Assembly: GCF_004348525.1 (NCBI RefSeq)
Contig: NZ_SMKG01000015.1
Coordinates: 1 to 64,000 of the forward strand
Length of the DNA stretch: 64,000 bases
Source of the DNA: Micromonospora sp. 15K316
GTDB taxonomy: Bacteria > Actinomycetota > Actinomycetes > Mycobacteriales > Micromonosporaceae
Direction of reading: 5' to 3'
The notes beneath the pieces are model-generated. The model ran no database searches. It worked only from the letters and a program-made list of their open reading frames with translations, and had not been told where the DNA came from. Positions 61,293 to 64,000 of the stretch are shown here, piece after piece. Position 1 is the stretch's first letter; every line of letters starts with the position of its first letter. The position numbers were made by a program, and so were the translations under genes.

Positions 61293-62504
61293 TCAGCCGG
61301 CGTTAACGTCGACGGCCATCGCGTGGTCATCCTGCCGTTGCGGCGGGGCTCCCCCGGCTCGGAGGATGTGGGCGCTGAGCGCGGCGGCCACGCAGAAGGC
61401 CACGGGCAGGAAGAACGTGTGGTTCAGCGGCATGAGGTGGGTGAGGGGTCCGATGATGGCGGGCCCGGCGAGCACGCCGAGGTAGCCGAGGCCGGCGACG
61501 CGGGAGACGTTGGCTCCGGCGGCGGCCGGATCGGCGTGGCCGGCCGCGCTGAAGAGCTGCGGGACGGTGCCGGAGAGTCCGATACCGAACAGCGCCCACC
61601 CGGTGATGGCGAGCGGGATCGACGGTGCGACCGCGACCAGCGTGAGGGCGACTGCCGCCAGGGCCGATCCGTAGCGGACGATGGCGACCGGCCCGAAGCG
61701 CGCGGCGACCCGGTCGGCGAGGAGGCGTCCGATCGTCATGGCGGTGGCGAAGGCACCGTAGGCCAGGGCGGCGGTGGCGGCGGGCGCGTCGAGCACGTCG
61801 CGCAGGGCGAGGGCGCTCCAGTCGTTGGCGATGCCTTCGCTGAGCATCAGCATCAGGGCGAGGGCGGCGAGCGCCCAGATGCGCAGGGGTGTGGTGCGCC
61901 GGGTGGTGGACTCGGCGGCGGCGGGTTCCGCGGGGCCGACCGTCGGCGACCTGGGCAGTAGCGCGGGTGCGACGGCCACGGCGCCGACGACGGCGAGGAG
62001 GCTGACGACGGTCAGGGTGGCCGTCGTGCTCCAGCTCCAGCCGAGGGCTCGAGCGCCGACCAGGGCGGCGAGGACCCCGCCGATGGAGAACACGGCGTGG
62101 AACGCGGACATGATCGGACGCTTGTACCCGGCTTCGACCTGCACGGCGTGGGCGTTCATGCTGACGTCCAGGCTGCCGTTGCCGAGGCCGAACACCAGCA
62201 GGGCCGCGCCCAAGGTCCAGGCGTCGCCGGCGAGCGCGGGCAGGACGAGCGACGCGCCGCAGAGCGCCGCGCTCAGCGGTACGACCCGGCGAGCGCCGAA
62301 CCGGTCGGTGAGCGGCCCGACCAGTTGCATCCCGGCGAAGGCGCCGGCGCCGAGGAGGAGCAGGAGCCAGCCGAGCACGGCGTGGCTGATTCCGACCCGG
62401 TGTTCGATCGCGGGGATATGAACAATCCACATTCCCAGGACGAAGCCGTTGAGCGCGAAGTACGCGAAGGTGGCCCGCCGCGCGGACCGGAGAGACCTCG
62501 TCAT
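61293..62504 (-). CDS. MFS transporter
   Basis: The 403-residue membrane protein has about twelve hydrophobic segments, starting FAYFALNGFVLGMWIVHIPA, with motif-A-like GPLTDRFGARRVVPL and NAHAVQVEAGYKRPIMSAFH in the middle. This layout matches YbjJ-like MFS proteins of unknown substrate. The ATG at 62504 has an AAGG SD site; a TTCGAACA operator copy lies 4 bases upstream. It is divergent from the DeoR gene, which probably represses it. Confidence 0.88.
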   Translation of the reverse strand: MTRSLRSARRATFAYFALNGFVLGMWIVHIPAIEHRVGISHAVLGWLLLLLGAGAFAGMQLVGPLTDRFGARRVVPLSAALCGASLVLPALAGDAWTLGAALLVFGLGNGSLDVSMNAHAVQVEAGYKRPIMSAFHAVFSIGGVLAALVGARALGWSWSTTATLTVVSLLAVVGAVAVAPALLPRSPTVGPAEPAAAESTTRRTTPLRIWALAALALMLMLSEGIANDWSALALRDVLDAPAATAALAYGAFATAMTIGRLLADRVAARFGPVAIVRYGSALAAVALTLVAVAPSIPLAITGWALFGIGLSGTVPQLFSAAGHADPAAAGANVSRVAGLGYLGVLAGPAIIGPLTHLMPLNHTFFLPVAFCVAAALSAHILRAGGAPPQRQDDHAMAVDVNAG

Positions 62505-62507
62505 GCC

Positions 62508-62556
62508 TTCGAACATATCAAACAGTTTTCTTGTTCGAAAACTTGCTCTTCGAACA
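62508..62556. promoter_or_regulatory. Three TTCGAACA operator octamers
   Basis: TTCGAACA lies at 62508-62515 and 62549-62556, and its reverse TGTTCGAA at 62532-62539, within the 74-base MFS/deoR intergenic region. DeoR-family repressors bind repeated short sites, so this is the likely operator for both genes. Confidence 0.7.
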
Positions 62557-62578
62557 GAAGAGGCGTTCAATAAGGGGT

Positions 62579-63337
62579 ATGGCGAGCGCGGACCGACACC
62601 GACAGATCACCGACGCCGTGCGGCAGACCGGGCAGCTCAGCGTGACGGAGCTGGCGGAACTGACCGGCACCTCGGAGATGACGATCCGTCGAGACCTGGA
62701 GATCCTGGCCGAACAGGGCGTCCTGGAGCGTTACCGCGGCGGGGCGAAAAGCCTGCTGCTGCGCGGCGAGGAACCCCCGTTCGCGCTCCGCGAGCAGGAA
62801 GACCTGGAGATCAAGCAGCGCATCGCCGCGGCGGCAGCCGACATGATCGCCGACGGCGAGGCGGTCGTCGTCGACAGCGGCACCACCTGCCTCGAAGTGG
62901 CCCGCGCCCTGACCCGCCGCCGCCTGACCGTCATGCCGCTCTCCCTGCACGCGGCGAACGCACTGGTCGGCGCGCCCCAGCTGAAGCTGCTCCTGCCCGG
63001 CGGCGAACCCCGCCCCGGCGAGCTGGCGCTCACCGGCCCCCTCACGGAAGCGTCGCTGGCCGCGCTGCGCTTCGACACCGCGATCATCGGCTGCTGTGGC
63101 CTGAACGCCGCGGACGGCCTGACCGCCTACGACCTGGCCGACGCCGCGATCAAACGTGCCGCGATGGCCTCGGCCCGCCGCGTCATCGCGGTCACCGAAG
63201 CGGCCAAGTTCTCCCGCACCGCCCTCGCCTTCGTCGCACCGGCCTCCGCGCTGCACAGCGTCGTCACCGGGCACGACGCTCCCGACGAGCAGACCGAGGC
63301 GCTGAGCGCCGCCGGCGTCGTCGTACGGAGAGTGTGA
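62579..63337 (+). CDS. DeoR/GlpR family regulator
   Basis: The 252-residue protein has the DeoR helix-turn-helix (RHRQITDAVRQTGQLSVTEL, TGTSEMTIRRDLEILAEQG, about residues 5-45) and a phosphosugar-binding domain (VVVDSGTTCLEVARAL, FDTAIIGCCGLNAADGLTAY). It senses a sugar phosphate and represses divergent or own-operon genes. The ATG at 62579 has an AAGGGG SD site. An HAD phosphatase gene follows 4 bases after its stop. Confidence 0.92.
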   Translation: MASADRHRQITDAVRQTGQLSVTELAELTGTSEMTIRRDLEILAEQGVLERYRGGAKSLLLRGEEPPFALREQEDLEIKQRIAAAAADMIADGEAVVVDSGTTCLEVARALTRRRLTVMPLSLHAANALVGAPQLKLLLPGGEPRPGELALTGPLTEASLAALRFDTAIIGCCGLNAADGLTAYDLADAAIKRAAMASARRVIAVTEAAKFSRTALAFVAPASALHSVVTGHDAPDEQTEALSAAGVVVRRV

Positions 63338-63341
63338 CCCG

Positions 63342-63959
63342 ATGCCGGACACCGTGCTCTTCGACCTGTTCGGCGTCATCGCCCGCGAGCAGTCCCCCGC
63401 CGGTCAGGAGCTGCTGGTGGCGACAGCGGCCGTCCCGGGCCTCGAGTTCTGGGAGGCGTACTGGGCGCTGCGCGTCAGCTACGACCGGGGTGAGGTGACC
63501 GGAGACGAGTACTGGCGGCAGGTGGCGTCCACCCTCGGCACCACCTTCGACAACCAGCGGATCGCCCGCCTCATCGCCGCGGACGTCGCCAGCTGGAGCG
63601 CTGTCGACGACGAGATGGTGGCCCTGGTCGAGCAGACGGCGGCCGCGGGACGGCAGCTCGCCCTGGTGTCGAACATCCCGGAAGAGCTGGCAGTCCACTA
63701 CGAGCAGCACCACCGCTGGTTGGCGCACTTCGACCTGGTCGCCTTCTCCTGCCGCATCGGCCACGCGAAACCCGAACCGGAGGCGTACCTCTGGTGCTGC
63801 CGGGCCCTCGGCCTCGCGCCCGACCGCATCCTCTTCGTCGACGACCGCCCCGAGAACATCCACGCCGCCGCGGCCCTCGGCATGCACACCCACCTGTTCG
63901 CCGGTTCCGCACCAGCCCGTCAGGCCGTCGCCGGACTGGACACAGTGCCCCAGCGATGA
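63342..63959 (+). CDS. HAD-superfamily hydrolase
   Basis: The 205-residue protein has the HAD motifs: a DLFGV motif I variant (VLFDLFGVIA, Asp8 and Gly/Asp+2 position occupied by Phe-Gly), LVSNIPEEL (motif II), KPEPEAYLWC (motif III Lys) and LFVDDRPENIHAA (motif IV). In motif I the second Asp is not at the usual place (DLFG), as in many HAD phosphatase-like family members of the 'HAD family phosphatase' type. It may dephosphorylate the sugar phosphate sensed by the DeoR protein. It is co-transcribed with it. Confidence 0.88.
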   Translation: MPDTVLFDLFGVIAREQSPAGQELLVATAAVPGLEFWEAYWALRVSYDRGEVTGDEYWRQVASTLGTTFDNQRIARLIAADVASWSAVDDEMVALVEQTAAAGRQLALVSNIPEELAVHYEQHHRWLAHFDLVAFSCRIGHAKPEPEAYLWCCRALGLAPDRILFVDDRPENIHAAAALGMHTHLFAGSAPARQAVAGLDTVPQR

Positions 63960-64000
63960 GAGCGGACATCTGCGGCGCCGCAGACCCGACCGAGTCAGGA

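Noticed and set aside
1..64000. CRISPR arrays, tRNA and rRNA genes, insertion sequences and prophage genes
   Set aside because: No regularly spaced repeats, no transposase or integrase reading frame and no recognisable RNA gene were found on either strand by eye; a tRNAscan or covariance-model search would be needed to exclude them fully.

Overview
The window is very GC-rich with dense genes on both strands, many GTG starts, several apparently leaderless transcripts and many TetR-type regulators. It also carries a nickel superoxide dismutase and an F420-type nitroreductase-fold protein. All of this points to an actinomycete chromosome, probably Micromonosporaceae (Micromonospora-like). That placement is inference from gene families and composition; no rRNA or tRNA gene was seen. 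The window reads as accessory or niche-adaptation chromosome, with no phage or insertion sequence found.

Left edge (1-4430, all leftward): a compact run of an MFS exporter, two tiny ORFs with strong Shine-Dalgarno (SD) sites (12 and 8 codons), a free-standing condensation-domain protein, a second MFS exporter overlapping it, and a second condensation-like protein cut by the window edge. A perfect hairpin with a GCGA loop separates the tiny ORFs from the first condensation gene. This is the most unusual locus: two exporters, two condensation-fold proteins and two minute peptides with no adenylation or carrier domain in view.

4.4-18.8 kb: a Tat-exported TIM-barrel isomerase-like protein; a GNAT acetyltransferase; an epimerase; an MDR oxidoreductase; a four-gene leftward unit (ribbon-helix-helix regulator, DUF4097 protein, DrrAB-like ABC exporter) headed by tandem operator repeats; an SDR/TetR pair; a CmtR-like metal sensor with a cation-efflux transporter; and a YCII/ECF42 sigma pair. 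Two decayed genes follow.

18.8-31 kb: a DUF6493/SWIM-zinc-finger pair; an SDR with a ruined TetR gene but two intact operators; a TetR/MFS/SDR module with three matching operators; a CGNR regulator divergent from a dehalogenase-like hydrolase; and an LPXTG-type TIG-repeat surface protein.

31-42 kb: hydrolase, PI-PLC-like secreted enzyme, lipoprotein, Nramp transporter behind a perfect inverted repeat, a radical SAM protein with an unusual cysteine spacing next to sodN, and sodN itself behind a MerR-type promoter. Then come a dehydrogenase, a PfkB kinase and another SDR/TetR pair.

42-64 kb: several damaged genes (SRPBCC, aldo/keto reductase, S8 protease-propeller, carboxypeptidase with an amber codon) lie among intact regulators and enzymes. 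These include a MerR/TipAS-VOC operon, GH15 glucosidase, Ser/Thr kinase, LysR/EamA pair and a DeoR-HAD/MFS divergent locus with three operator octamers.

Recurring logic: small enzyme or exporter genes paired with a local one-component regulator whose palindromic operator can be read beside it.
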